DNA of 64,000 nt from Bin55 sp964572845 (lineage in GTDB: Bacteria; Pseudomonadota; Gammaproteobacteria; Pseudomonadales; Azotimanducaceae). The notes beneath the pieces were generated by a model. It saw only the letters and a list, made by a program, of their open reading frames with translations. It had not been told where the DNA came from and made no database searches. Each line of letters starts with the position of its first letter. Position 1 is the first letter of the stretch. Of this stretch, positions 7,436 to 16,875 are shown in pieces. Position numbers and translations under genes: made by a program. The DNA lies in the NCBI GenBank assembly GCA_964572845.1, contig CAZNFX010000009.1:149283-213282 (forward strand). The letters are read 5' to 3'.

Positions 7436-8683
7436 TCAGCCTGCCATTTCCCGTATCGGTTCACGACCGATACTACGTATGGTTGAGTTGGTTGAACCAA
7501 CGTAAGCAATTACAAAGATATACACTAGGCAACCGGTTGCCATAGCTACGACGATATTTAAGGATTCAGTTAGAAATCCCAAGAACAGACCGCCCAATGG
7601 AATGAGGTTGTAGCAGACCGTGTGGAATCCCATTACCCTCCCCCGCAGTCTTTGCGGAACTGCCAACTGCATAGTCGCCATTGCATTTATCTGAAAAATG
7701 GCGGCGAATATCGCACTTACCAGTGCCAGCAAGAACGCCGCAAGCAACAAATTTCGGACTACGACGACCGCGAGCACAATTGTTCCAATCGAAGAGAACA
7801 TGGCTGCTCCAAGCATGAAATTCCCCGATATGCGACTCCACTTCATGCCTCCAACGATGACTGTCCCAATGATCGATCCCAAACCCCCAGCTGCAAGAAG
7901 CAATCCATAGACGGCTTCGTTCTGTCCAAGTAATTCGACAATGTAAGGCATGAGTTGAACATAGGATTGGACAAAGAACATCCCGAGGAATGTCAGTGCG
8001 AGCAACCACTTGAACAAGTCGTACTTATAGATGAAACGCACTCCCTCCACAAGCTCCTTCATGGGTGATGAAACCACTCGTTTTTCCTCCTGAGTTCGAA
8101 TGGTGAACATTACGACCAACATCGCGAAGAACCCTGCAGCACCAATAGCGAACACAGTAGCGGTACCACCGAAGTAAAGGATTGCCCCACCGATGGCAGG
8201 AACCGTCGTGCGGGACGACTGCCAAATGAACGAATTGAGTGCTACAGCACTCAGATAGGAGTGACGTCTTACCAGCAACGGGTAAATGGCTGCCCGGACG
8301 GGCCAATCGATCCCAGACACGAGTGACGAGCATGCGGCTATGGCCAGAACGTGCCACACTGCAACCAATCCGGAAACATCTAATACTGCCAGCAGCGCGA
8401 GCAGGACTGTGTTACACGAACCGGTGCATAGCAGTATTGTTCGTTTGTCGAACCGATCAGCGATGACTCCTCCAACCAAGTTCACAACTATCCCTGGCAC
8501 CGCAGCGGCCGCTCCGAGGTATCCGAGTTGCAAAGGTGAACCGGTTAATTCAAAGATGAGCCAACCCTGACCGAGGATCATCAGGTTGGTAGCTCCTACA
8601 TACGCAAAGGAAGCAGTCCAGTACTTGCGAAATGCTGGATAGAGAAATGCCGGATACCTACGAAGGAATCTGCGAACGATCAC
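7436..8683 (-). CDS. MFS transporter (EntS-like exporter group)
   Basis: A 415-residue polytopic protein with about twelve hydrophobic segments. GGVIADRFDKRTILL after the second helix is the MFS loop 2-3 signature, and the pattern fits the MFS_3 (enterobactin-exporter-like) group of small-molecule exporters. Translation would start at GTG (8683), followed by a basic stretch VRRFLRRYP, a normal N-terminus for an inner-membrane carrier. The substrate cannot be inferred; the neighbours are a cupin and a dioxygenase on the same strand, but separated by about 180 bases. Confidence 0.82.
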   Translation of the reverse strand: MIVRRFLRRYPAFLYPAFRKYWTASFAYVGATNLMILGQGWLIFELTGSPLQLGYLGAAAAVPGIVVNLVGGVIADRFDKRTILLCTGSCNTVLLALLAVLDVSGLVAVWHVLAIAACSSLVSGIDWPVRAAIYPLLVRRHSYLSAVALNSFIWQSSRTTVPAIGGAILYFGGTATVFAIGAAGFFAMLVVMFTIRTQEEKRVVSSPMKELVEGVRFIYKYDLFKWLLALTFLGMFFVQSYVQLMPYIVELLGQNEAVYGLLLAAGGLGSIIGTVIVGGMKWSRISGNFMLGAAMFSSIGTIVLAVVVVRNLLLAAFLLALVSAIFAAIFQINAMATMQLAVPQRLRGRVMGFHTVCYNLIPLGGLFLGFLTESLNIVVAMATGCLVYIFVIAYVGSTNSTIRSIGREPIREMAG

Positions 8684-8864
8684 TCAACCGTACTCAGTGA
8701 GTCTTCGATTTGCACATCCGCACGTCCCCGAAACTCGGTATGCGGAATCTCGCCGCAAGAATCTGACACTTGTCTAGGCAAGGTGAAGGATTTGGCTCTA
8801 TTGGTCGGGCTCAAGAGCTGTCAGTCGCCTTAGCTTCCACCTTGGCTCATGCGGCTAGGTATTG

Positions 8865-9347
8865 CTAACTGTAGGGTGTTCCGTCGGTATGGCTGAATCC
8901 GCGAGTGCCATCCTTTCGGAGTCCTGCTCTAAGATCGTCTTGAGGATATCGGACCTCGTCATCGGCGGTTCTATCTCCAACTTCCAGAAATAGGACGTCT
9001 TGCTCTGTTCGATTGACTAGGTGGTGCGCTTCGCCATTAGCCCTGAAGCCGCAACAGTCACCTCGCTCAAGAACGGTCTCTCCGGACTCAGTGACCAAGG
9101 TTGGTTTGCCTTCCAATACGTAGACTAGCTCATCTTGTTTACTGTGTGAATGCATGAGAGCTGACATCGAATCTGGCGGCAAACGGGTGAGATTCACTCC
9201 AAAGTTCTTCAATCCAAAGACTTCACCCAGGGGTCTCTTGTCTCTCTCGCCAACTCGAGTGTTGAACGGTTCGGGATAGTTGTTACGCCTGGGTCTTGGG
9301 GGCGCATCTTCGGCACGGATCGCGCGAGGGTCGTTTCCTCTCTTCAT
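8865..9347 (-). CDS. Cupin-domain protein
   Basis: This 160-residue single-domain cupin shows motif 1 as HSHSKQDELVYVLEG (two His and a Glu as metal ligands) and motif 2 as GDCCGFRANGEAHHLVN, in which the usual Pro is Ala but the metal-binding His is kept. Such proteins are small metal-dependent isomerases, dioxygenases or sugar-binding proteins. It lies 122 bases downstream of the PhyH gene on the same strand and may form a unit with it. Confidence 0.8.
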   Translation of the reverse strand: MKRGNDPRAIRAEDAPPRPRRNNYPEPFNTRVGERDKRPLGEVFGLKNFGVNLTRLPPDSMSALMHSHSKQDELVYVLEGKPTLVTESGETVLERGDCCGFRANGEAHHLVNRTEQDVLFLEVGDRTADDEVRYPQDDLRAGLRKDGTRGFSHTDGTPYS

Positions 9348-9469
9348 GGATTTATCTGCCTTAATCTCTTATCGGATTCGTCGCGAACCGATGCATTCGA
9401 GGTCGCAAGAATTACAGGAGCAATTCATGCGTAGCCCCAGACCAGCAACCTAAGGTGTGCGTATTCCTA

Positions 9470-10786
9470 TCAGTATGCGGATTGCTTCTGTGCACTTGAA
9501 TCTGCTTGGTCTTTAGCGCGTCGTCTCGCATCAATGCGAAGTTTCATCTTGTATACATGCAAGCTCTCCTTCGTCTCTTCCGGGACGGGAGAATCCAACG
9601 ATCTAATGCGCGTATAGTCTCCTTGCTCCATCGCCAACCGTGTGGCAACGGTCGTCTTTGGCCCGGAATAGCTACCGATCTCCAACAACCCAGATGAGAA
9701 ATACCCCATGCGCTGCAGAAGCTTGTCTGAAGCGCTCTCCAAGACTTCTGGATCTATCGACAATTGCCAGTTTTCCTGCTGTCTCAGCCACGGCTTGACG
9801 TTCGAGTTTGTCATGATGTAGCGCCATTCGTCGGTGTGGTTGACTCCTGTTCCATGCAGGAGTCGGCCGTCCATGAGCATTACCGTTCCGCCTTTCGCCT
9901 CAACATTGACAGCCGGCGGCAATGGACCCACCTCTTCTCCTGGAGGCGTTTGCGAAACTAGCCTATGGCTTGTCGGAATAACCAGCGTACCTCCGTTGAC
10001 TTCGTTCACATCTTGCATGATGTACACAGTGTTTACCAGTATTGGTGCTTTTGGCGTCTGTATTGGATGGACCGCTCCGGAATCTTGGTGAAGATTCTGC
10101 GGATAGCTCCCAGGTCGTGCAATATTGGACGCGAAGGAGTATGCGTAGTGGCCGGGTCCCAAAAGCTCGAGATTTAGCTGCTCAATCAGTGCTCCGCCTT
10201 GCACCCACTCCGGATTGAACTCTATGCACTTAGCAAAACAATCTCCCTTGTTCACCAATGTCCACATAATGTGAAAGTGAGGTGTCATGTCGGCGAGCCC
10301 GCACTCTCGCTCAGCCTCCGCTTGCTTCTCCAGCCGATTGCGCATATAGGAGCACTGATACTCGCTCATGGCGTCTTCGATCAGGCAAAATCCATATTTG
10401 CTCAGGTCGCGCCGAGCTTTGTTGATGTCCTTGGTTTCACAGGGGAGATCATCAAACTGCTTCCAGTAGTTGTGCTTTCGCGGCACTGTTGTGTCGTAGT
10501 ACGGTGTACCGTTTAGTCCACCGCCTTCCTCATTGCGCCCTGCTTCAAACAACGGGCAACGAAAACGTTCAGTCAAGGATCCATCTGGTCGCATTGCTGG
10601 CACGCCATTGCCTCCAACAGGAGACTTCAGCCAAGGATTGTTCTTGTGCATCGAACGAAATGGTTCGCCCGAACGAAACCACTTGGCATCCTTGAGCTGT
10701 GATTCCTCGTCAGATAATGCCGCCACGTTTTCCGGCAGAAATTCGTGGGGGAATTTCTCTTGAGGTAGAGTTGTCGAATGTTCCAT
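9470..10786 (-). CDS. Phytanoyl-CoA dioxygenase (PhyH) family protein 1
   Basis: The product of about 438 residues belongs to the Fe(II)/2-oxoglutarate dioxygenases of the PhyH type. The iron-binding triad can be read as LHQDSG (His and Asp) and GRLLHGTG (distal His). It is the longest PhyH protein in the window, with an N-terminal extension of about 100 residues. ATG at 10786 is preferred over TTG at 10792. These enzymes hydroxylate unactivated carbons on CoA esters or free small molecules; the substrate is unknown. It is transcribed divergently from the exported hydrolase. Confidence 0.85.
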   Translation of the reverse strand: MEHSTTLPQEKFPHEFLPENVAALSDEESQLKDAKWFRSGEPFRSMHKNNPWLKSPVGGNGVPAMRPDGSLTERFRCPLFEAGRNEEGGGLNGTPYYDTTVPRKHNYWKQFDDLPCETKDINKARRDLSKYGFCLIEDAMSEYQCSYMRNRLEKQAEAERECGLADMTPHFHIMWTLVNKGDCFAKCIEFNPEWVQGGALIEQLNLELLGPGHYAYSFASNIARPGSYPQNLHQDSGAVHPIQTPKAPILVNTVYIMQDVNEVNGGTLVIPTSHRLVSQTPPGEEVGPLPPAVNVEAKGGTVMLMDGRLLHGTGVNHTDEWRYIMTNSNVKPWLRQQENWQLSIDPEVLESASDKLLQRMGYFSSGLLEIGSYSGPKTTVATRLAMEQGDYTRIRSLDSPVPEETKESLHVYKMKLRIDARRRAKDQADSSAQKQSAY

Positions 10787-10914
10787 AATCAATTGAGAAG
10801 AATCTCTGTCCAGTGCCCGTCCGCATCTGATACGCCGACCCTGAACGTTGCTGCTAACCTGTTACTCTAATTCTACGAACTAATAGACTGCAACTCGTTA
10901 GCCCACTCCGATCC

Positions 10915-11742
10915 ATGGCCAGTCCAATTCCACACATCAGTCTTGCGCTCTGCATTGTGTGGACTATTTTCGGTAGTGCCGAGACGGATCAAAAACCAGA
11001 CAATTACCCATGGATTTCAACCTTGGATTCTGGCGATTGGGAGGAAAAACTGTGGGGGGACCGCCAGGTTCGGGAGAATGGTAGTCGTCTTATGAAACTA
11101 GGAAAGGGACTGCACCTTCTAGATCATGAGATTACACCTGATAACGGAGTCTTGATCGCAATACATGGTTTTGCGGCTAGAGGGTTTGAGTGGGTCTATC
11201 CGTTACTGACGATGGACAACGCCGAACTCGACACGTACTTTTTCCGTTGGGGATGGGCGCGGCGGACGGAACGTGCAGAAGCGCTGTTCTTGTCTGAATT
11301 GACTGAATTGAGAGAACAGCGAGGCAAATCGTTCACAAACGCGCGGATTGTTGCACACAGCTGTGGGGGCGTCGTTGCCATATCTGTAGTTGAGAATCTG
11401 CCGGAGGAAATTGAATTTGACATCCACGTCGTTGCTTCGCCACTTGGTGGGCTAGGAGCGTTCACGGTCTGCGATCCGGATCTTCCAAAGAAATTGCCCG
11501 ACAACGTAACAATTACCCAATGGAAGACCCAGCAACATCTTGATTCTGTGTTCCTCTACTTCCCCGGGGACCCGCAGGATACAGGATTGGACTTCATTAG
11601 CGAAGTAGATTTGCCGGAACTGTATCGCGGCAAACGACTTGGCCATGTCCGCTCATTGAGCTGGGTGGCCGACCAAGTAGCCGATGCAACTGACGAGATC
11701 GAAGCTTCTAACGGTCCAGGACTCGATTCATCTCGGGAATAA
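10915..11742 (+). CDS. Exported alpha/beta-hydrolase-fold protein
   Basis: The 275-residue protein begins with a hydrophobic stretch (SLALCIVWTIFGSAE) that reads as a Sec signal peptide. The hydrolase fold is indicated by IAIHGFAARG (oxyanion region) and the nucleophile elbow VAHSCGGVV, with Ser inside AHSCGG. A C-terminal His near GKRLGHVRSL could complete the triad. It is probably a periplasmic lipase or esterase, but no specific family could be assigned. It converges with typA with a 23-base gap. Confidence 0.62.
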   Translation: MASPIPHISLALCIVWTIFGSAETDQKPDNYPWISTLDSGDWEEKLWGDRQVRENGSRLMKLGKGLHLLDHEITPDNGVLIAIHGFAARGFEWVYPLLTMDNAELDTYFFRWGWARRTERAEALFLSELTELREQRGKSFTNARIVAHSCGGVVAISVVENLPEEIEFDIHVVASPLGGLGAFTVCDPDLPKKLPDNVTITQWKTQQHLDSVFLYFPGDPQDTGLDFISEVDLPELYRGKRLGHVRSLSWVADQVADATDEIEASNGPGLDSSRE

Positions 11743-11765
11743 CCATTCCTCGCTAGTTCGACTAG

Positions 11766-13586
11766 TCAGTTTGCGACAGGAGTCGACATCCCCAACTCCT
11801 TCGTCATTCGTTTAGTGCCCATGGCCTTTTTTCGCAACCTGATCGCATCCGGCGTAATTTCAACAAGCTCATCTTCCGTGATTAGCTCTAGCGCGCTCTC
11901 AAGCGTCAACTGAAGCGGAGGCGAGAGAAGAATGTTCTCGTCGTTCGACGCAGCTCTGATGTTGGTCAGCTTCTTGGTCTTTGTTGGGTTAACAACTAGG
12001 TCCTCTCGGCGACTATTGATTCCGACAATCATTCCTGGATAGACGTCAGTGCCGGGCGAGACGAGCAGTTTGCCTCGTTCTTGAAGATTGAACAAGGCAT
12101 ATGCAACTGCAGAGCCATTGGCATTTGAGACAAGAGCACCCTTGCGACGACTAGGCTCTATTCCGGTTAAGGCGTCTCGATAACCCGCTGTGGAGTAGGT
12201 CATGATTCCTGTTCCTGATGTAAGAGTTGCAAACTCCGATCGAAAACCAAACAAGAGGCGGGTAGCAACGACAAACGATATTCGGACTCGGCCACCTGCA
12301 TCTGACACCATGTCAACAATCTCGCCTCGTCTATCGCCCATCGCTTGAATGATCGCACCTTCGTATCCATGTTCAACATCAAATACCACAAGCTCAAAGG
12401 GTTCCTGTACCTTCCCTTCTGTCTCTCTGAGAATCACGGAGGGCTTTGATACAGCTAGTTCAAAGCCTTCTCGACGCATAGTCTCGATCAGTATGGACAG
12501 ATGTAGTTCACCACGGCCAGAGACGTCGAAGCTATCGGGGCTTTCAGTAGTCGTGACACGCAACGCAACGTTGTGGGACGCTTCGGTAAGTAGACGCTCT
12601 CGAAGATGACGGCTCGTCCTGAATTTGCCAGCCCTTCCCACAAACGGAGAGGTGTTGACGCAAAACGACATGGTCACAGTTGGTTCGTCAACGGTCAACG
12701 CAGGCAAGGGCTCTGGTTGCAACGGATCGCAAAGAGTATCCGAGACTTCAATACCGTCGATACCTGTTATGCAGACAATGTCTCCCGCTTCACCGCGCTC
12801 CAGTGCGGTTCTATCCAGACCCCGGTTTGCGTGAATTGCGAGAATTCGGCCCTTCCGCTGCTCCCCTCCGCGATTTATGGCGATGACTTCATCCCTAGGG
12901 TGCACAACTCCACGATGTATGCGCCCTATTCCAATTACCCCAACGTAGGGCGAGTAATCCAATGTACTGACCTGCATCTGAAATGGGCCTGCAGTCGCGA
13001 CGGGCATTGGTACACGCTCAAGCAACACGTCCAAAAGCGGATCCATGCTGGGTTCGAGTCGTTCTGGATCCAATCCGCTTGTTCCTTCTGTTGCAGATGT
13101 AAACACGGTTGTGAAATCGAGTTGTTCGTTGGTCGCACCAAGCTGGTCGAACAACTCAAACACTTCATCCAAGACATCGTGCGGTCGCGCTGCCGGTCTA
13201 TCGATCTTGTTTACCACCAAAATCGGCTGTAGTTTGGCGTCAAACGCCTTTCGCGTGACGAATCTCGTCTGAGGCATAGGACCCTCTACGGCATCTACGA
13301 GGAGCAACACGGCATCGACCATGGACAACACTCGTTCGACCTCCCCGCCAAAGTCAGCATGGCCAGGTGTGTCGACAATGTTGATCCGGTGATGCTTGTA
13401 CTCTACCGCTGTGACTTTGGAGAGAATGGTGATTCCGCGCTCTCTCTCTAGCTCGTTCGTATCAAGCGCACGATCCTCGAGCGTCTCCCGTTCGCCCACT
13501 ACAGTTTGTTGTAGCAACCGGTCGACGAGAGTCGTCTTCCCATGATCAACGTGGGCAACAATTGCTATATTTCGTATGTTTTCCAT
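11766..13586 (-). CDS. typA: Ribosome-associated GTPase TypA/BipA
   Basis: The 606-residue protein shows all translational-GTPase motifs: AHVDHGKTTL (G1), RGITI (G2), DTPGH (G3) and NKID (G4). They are followed by domain II, the EF-G-like domains III and V, and the BipA-specific C-terminal domain. BipA binds the 70S ribosome and helps 50S assembly and stress or cold adaptation. ATG at 13586 (MENIRNIAIVAHVD) matches the family N-terminus better than an upstream TTG. It is one of the few clear housekeeping genes here. Confidence 0.97.
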   Translation of the reverse strand: MENIRNIAIVAHVDHGKTTLVDRLLQQTVVGERETLEDRALDTNELERERGITILSKVTAVEYKHHRINIVDTPGHADFGGEVERVLSMVDAVLLLVDAVEGPMPQTRFVTRKAFDAKLQPILVVNKIDRPAARPHDVLDEVFELFDQLGATNEQLDFTTVFTSATEGTSGLDPERLEPSMDPLLDVLLERVPMPVATAGPFQMQVSTLDYSPYVGVIGIGRIHRGVVHPRDEVIAINRGGEQRKGRILAIHANRGLDRTALERGEAGDIVCITGIDGIEVSDTLCDPLQPEPLPALTVDEPTVTMSFCVNTSPFVGRAGKFRTSRHLRERLLTEASHNVALRVTTTESPDSFDVSGRGELHLSILIETMRREGFELAVSKPSVILRETEGKVQEPFELVVFDVEHGYEGAIIQAMGDRRGEIVDMVSDAGGRVRISFVVATRLLFGFRSEFATLTSGTGIMTYSTAGYRDALTGIEPSRRKGALVSNANGSAVAYALFNLQERGKLLVSPGTDVYPGMIVGINSRREDLVVNPTKTKKLTNIRAASNDENILLSPPLQLTLESALELITEDELVEITPDAIRLRKKAMGTKRMTKELGMSTPVAN

Positions 13587-13818
13587 TGTCAATGTCTACG
13601 GCCAGCGCAAGTAGGTTGGCTGAGCCACACATCGGCTATTACTGACGGTTAGCGGCGAGTACAACAGCTAGTTCAAATCAAACGGTAGAACTGCTGTACA
13701 AACTGTTCCCTGTCCTGTCATGAGATGTTCAAGTTTGGTTGCTTCGCAACAAGATTGGCCGAAATCGCAGGTTTGCTGTAAGCACTCGCGGTGAGAATGT
13801 TACTTCAACCCACTGGAG

Positions 13819-15024
13819 CTATTCTGGCTGAAAATCGTCTTTTGTAGTTGTCTTCGAGACTTTCTTGGCGTCTCCAATGTTGCTTACACGTTCCAAGATC
13901 TGTGAGCGCAAGACCTCCGCTTCGTCCAACCCTAACCCTTCCAACGAAGTACTTGGACCGGAAGAACCAATCGTGATAAAGCCACCTGACACTTTGCCTG
14001 AGCTTGCTGCGCTAATGTGGACCGTGCTTAGTCCGAAACGCCGATCTATGAATCCATTACTTGAGGAGACATCCTGAATTCTCTCAAATGGAATGGTCAG
14101 CCGCGAGGTAGCAATCAATCCTCTCTTGATGAGAATTTCTGACTCCTGCAGTGCATAACCGCGCCTAGGGACTTCCAATGCAGGATAGACTAGCGTACGC
14201 ACTGAAAAGAATGCCCATGCAAGAATCATGGTTAACGTTAACGAGCTTGCGTCTTTCCAAAACAACGCATAGAGTCCCGTCCCGATCCAAAATGCAAGAA
14301 GTGCCAACACCAACAAACTACCCAAACGACCAAAGACTTCTCTTCCGACGTGCCCAAACGGACGCCACGTTGGTTCTGCAGATTGTTGGAGGGCATGCAA
14401 CCCGATCACGTCATTGTCTTGGCATGGAGTTCCATCTACATGGGAGCATTTCTCGGTCAATTCGGTTACCGCAATCGAGTCCCTACCGCCCAGTTTGGTA
14501 ATTTCCAGGATCCGTCGAGCTAGGTAGTCCCTCAGGATGGCGCACACATTGGGATCAAAACCTTTTACTGCTTTGCTTTCTCCTGGCTGCTTTAGGACTA
14601 GGGAATTCAAGTGGAAAAGTCGATCCAAGATACTGCAACGAATCTCGACCTCTTGCACTCGACTAAACGGAATAATGAGCTCTTCCCGACCCAGCCAACC
14701 CGTTCTAAGCGTAAAGTCAAGGCTTCGCAGCACAAAGCATCGTTTTGGGACAACCAATGAAATTCCTACCACTCTTGCAAGCAGAAGAAGCAGCCAACAT
14801 CCAACCACAATCCTAATCATGAAATCCTGTTCAATCGAGTAAGACCAGCCTGCGACCCAACCCAACCCGGCAAGTATGGGAAGCCCAAAGAGCGTTGCCG
14901 ACAGACATGCCGAAATGACCCTACGAAACACGAACCTTGTAGGAAATCGATTCCATTCAACAGATGTCTCTACGCTATCGGTAGTAGCGCTTGGTGAGTC
15001 GGAACCCAATCCACCTACGTCCAC
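13819..15024 (-). CDS. Bacterial PH-domain membrane protein (YdbS/YdbT-like, two PH domains)
   Basis: The 401-residue protein has two modules, each a pair of membrane helices followed by a bPH_2 domain. The first domain contains FSRVQEVEIRCSILDRLF, the second PFERIQDVSSSNGFIDRRFG. These RIQ-x5-DRxFGL repeats are the bPH_2 signature of the YdbS/YdbT families. The GTG start at 15022-15024 lies inside the end of the next gene upstream (10-base overlap), so the two are translationally coupled and probably form a complex. In Bacillus, ydbS/ydbT have been linked to resistance to certain bacteriocins; the role here is unknown. Confidence 0.75.
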   Translation of the reverse strand: MDVGGLGSDSPSATTDSVETSVEWNRFPTRFVFRRVISACLSATLFGLPILAGLGWVAGWSYSIEQDFMIRIVVGCWLLLLLARVVGISLVVPKRCFVLRSLDFTLRTGWLGREELIIPFSRVQEVEIRCSILDRLFHLNSLVLKQPGESKAVKGFDPNVCAILRDYLARRILEITKLGGRDSIAVTELTEKCSHVDGTPCQDNDVIGLHALQQSAEPTWRPFGHVGREVFGRLGSLLVLALLAFWIGTGLYALFWKDASSLTLTMILAWAFFSVRTLVYPALEVPRRGYALQESEILIKRGLIATSRLTIPFERIQDVSSSNGFIDRRFGLSTVHISAASSGKVSGGFITIGSSGPSTSLEGLGLDEAEVLRSQILERVSNIGDAKKVSKTTTKDDFQPE

Positions 15025-16721
15025 TTGAGCACTTCCTGCTCTACAACATGGAGCACTCGCGTGCGCATCGACTTGGCGGAATCTAGGTCCAAGTAGGGAA
15101 TGTTGATAGATCCAACTGAATACCTGATGTTGAGATCACAGGTGGATCGAATTCTCTGTATGATCGACCGAGTGATCGCTATCTTTTGGACTTTCTCCAT
15201 GCGCACGGTTCGGACGTTATAACTAACCAGACCCCCTGTACGGCGCGTCACACAGCGTTCACCAACAACGTACCCACTCTTACGCCAGCTCAACCAGGCA
15301 TTCAAGACTCCGCAGAGAGGCACCAGTAGCGCGTAGGGCCATAAGTATTGGCGCAGGTAAGGCACTAACGTGGCAACAATTGCTACTACGATAGGAGTCC
15401 AAAATAGAAATACGTTTGCTAGATCAATGAGAAAGCTCACTCGAGAAATTCTGAGGAACCTGCTTGAGTGGAAGTGGGGTGATGTGTCAAGTGCATCTTT
15501 CCCATATGCCAGTTCGGCAAGACGTTCGGATGTTTCGGTATCAACGAAGGGAACATTCAGCATATGCTCAGTACCACTCTCGGATTGCTTGAGTGTTACT
15601 TTGCCTCGCTTCAGTAGACGCTCTCTTACGTTCCAACTGTATGCGATTTCTTGAACCCGGTCCTTCGTGACCGTGATGCGCGTCTTGGAAACCAAACCGC
15701 TCTCGGCGATCAATCGGGTTTCGTCGTGGCTAATTACTAACCCAAAGTTCTTCTTTATGAAGCGCCAGCGATCAGCTAACACGGAAAACAGTGAAACGAT
15801 TAGTGCTAGCAGCACAAAGAATGTAATTGATAGAGATTGGGAGTCCAGCAGCGAAATTCCCAAGACACTCTCTGTAATCCCCGGCAAACGCATCAAGTCA
15901 ACTTGAAAATCCTTAGGAAGGTCTACAAGCCAGCCGAACAATAATGGGAAAAGCGGACCGTTCCAATCCTCAATGAGGAAATGCAAACCCATGCGCAAAC
16001 TAACATAGAGGCCTGCCAAGGATAGAAATCCTTTGGCAACCGCTTTGACTTCGCCTCCCAGACAAAAAGCTGCCTTCCACAATTGAGATCTAGTCAATTC
16101 AAAGAGAACCGCTGGTTGTCCATCACTTTGATTTGCCTCAACGGGCCCCTCCAGATGAGTACCTCTGTCGATTGACGGAATGTCATCGCTCTCTGCGTCT
16201 GGTGAGGCGAGTTTGGCGCGATCTACAAGCCTTGCAGCTTGCGACAACTTCAATCCGGGAATTTCAATCTCGGCTGATTGTGATCCAGCAGTATCGAACG
16301 AAACGTGTCCCAAGCGAAATAGGCGATCGATGGGACCGCGCGTCACATTCACGGCACGAACCTGGCTCCAAGGGACATCTGACTGATGTTTGGCCAGTAT
16401 CCCGGATTTGATACTGACAGAATCGCGATCAATGCGATAGCTAAAGAACCAATACGAGGCTATGGCTGCACAAATCTGGAACAGAAATGTAAAAACAATT
16501 GCAAACAGAACTCGCCATTTCCAATTTAGGCCAACATCGCGTAGTAAAAGCAATACGGGTGCCGCGGGACCCGCGACGTTTAGGAGTGTGCTCGTTGCAC
16601 TAGATGCAATGCTCTTGAAATGTTGAGCTACGAAAAGCGGAATTACTAATGGCGAGGTGCGTTTCCATACGCCAAAAATCTCTTCCTGCCTGTCTGGTAG
16701 CGGAGTTGAATCTTGAGCCAT
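15015..16721 (-). CDS. Bacterial PH-domain membrane protein (YdbT-like, three PH domains)
   Basis: The 568-residue polytopic protein carries three bPH_2 domains, recognisable from PWSQVRAVNVTRGPIDRLFR near residue 145, TKDRVQEIAYSWNVRERLL near 360, and RMEKVQKIAITRSIIQRI near the C-terminus, each after membrane helices. The family usually has about 490 residues; this one is somewhat longer. It overlaps the downstream PH gene by 10 bases. The PH folds probably face the cytoplasm at the inner membrane; ligand and function are not known. Confidence 0.75.
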   Translation of the reverse strand: MAQDSTPLPDRQEEIFGVWKRTSPLVIPLFVAQHFKSIASSATSTLLNVAGPAAPVLLLLRDVGLNWKWRVLFAIVFTFLFQICAAIASYWFFSYRIDRDSVSIKSGILAKHQSDVPWSQVRAVNVTRGPIDRLFRLGHVSFDTAGSQSAEIEIPGLKLSQAARLVDRAKLASPDAESDDIPSIDRGTHLEGPVEANQSDGQPAVLFELTRSQLWKAAFCLGGEVKAVAKGFLSLAGLYVSLRMGLHFLIEDWNGPLFPLLFGWLVDLPKDFQVDLMRLPGITESVLGISLLDSQSLSITFFVLLALIVSLFSVLADRWRFIKKNFGLVISHDETRLIAESGLVSKTRITVTKDRVQEIAYSWNVRERLLKRGKVTLKQSESGTEHMLNVPFVDTETSERLAELAYGKDALDTSPHFHSSRFLRISRVSFLIDLANVFLFWTPIVVAIVATLVPYLRQYLWPYALLVPLCGVLNAWLSWRKSGYVVGERCVTRRTGGLVSYNVRTVRMEKVQKIAITRSIIQRIRSTCDLNIRYSVGSINIPYLDLDSAKSMRTRVLHVVEQEVLKWT

Positions 16722-16875
16722 CGTAGCAGTTGAAACTCAATGATGGGCGAACGCACGATGTGGGAACAATGGACTACAGCTGTCCACTAGCAACCGTTGG
16801 CGATATTTTCAATCTTAGGCTTTTTAGACGACTTCGGTCGAGTAATGGCCCAATTGATGGATTTGCGTTGAGCGG

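Noticed and set aside
11752..11766. CTAGT-TCG-ACTAG inverted repeat between the convergent hydrolase and typA genes, with a near copy (CTAGT-TCA-ACTAG) near 42730
   Set aside because: Both are only 5-bp stems without an adjacent T-run. Two similar short palindromes in a genome that does not avoid CTAG can arise by chance.
13736..13760. GTTGC-TTC-GCAAC hairpin upstream of typA
   Set aside because: Short stem without T-run in either direction, and too far from either gene to assign a role.
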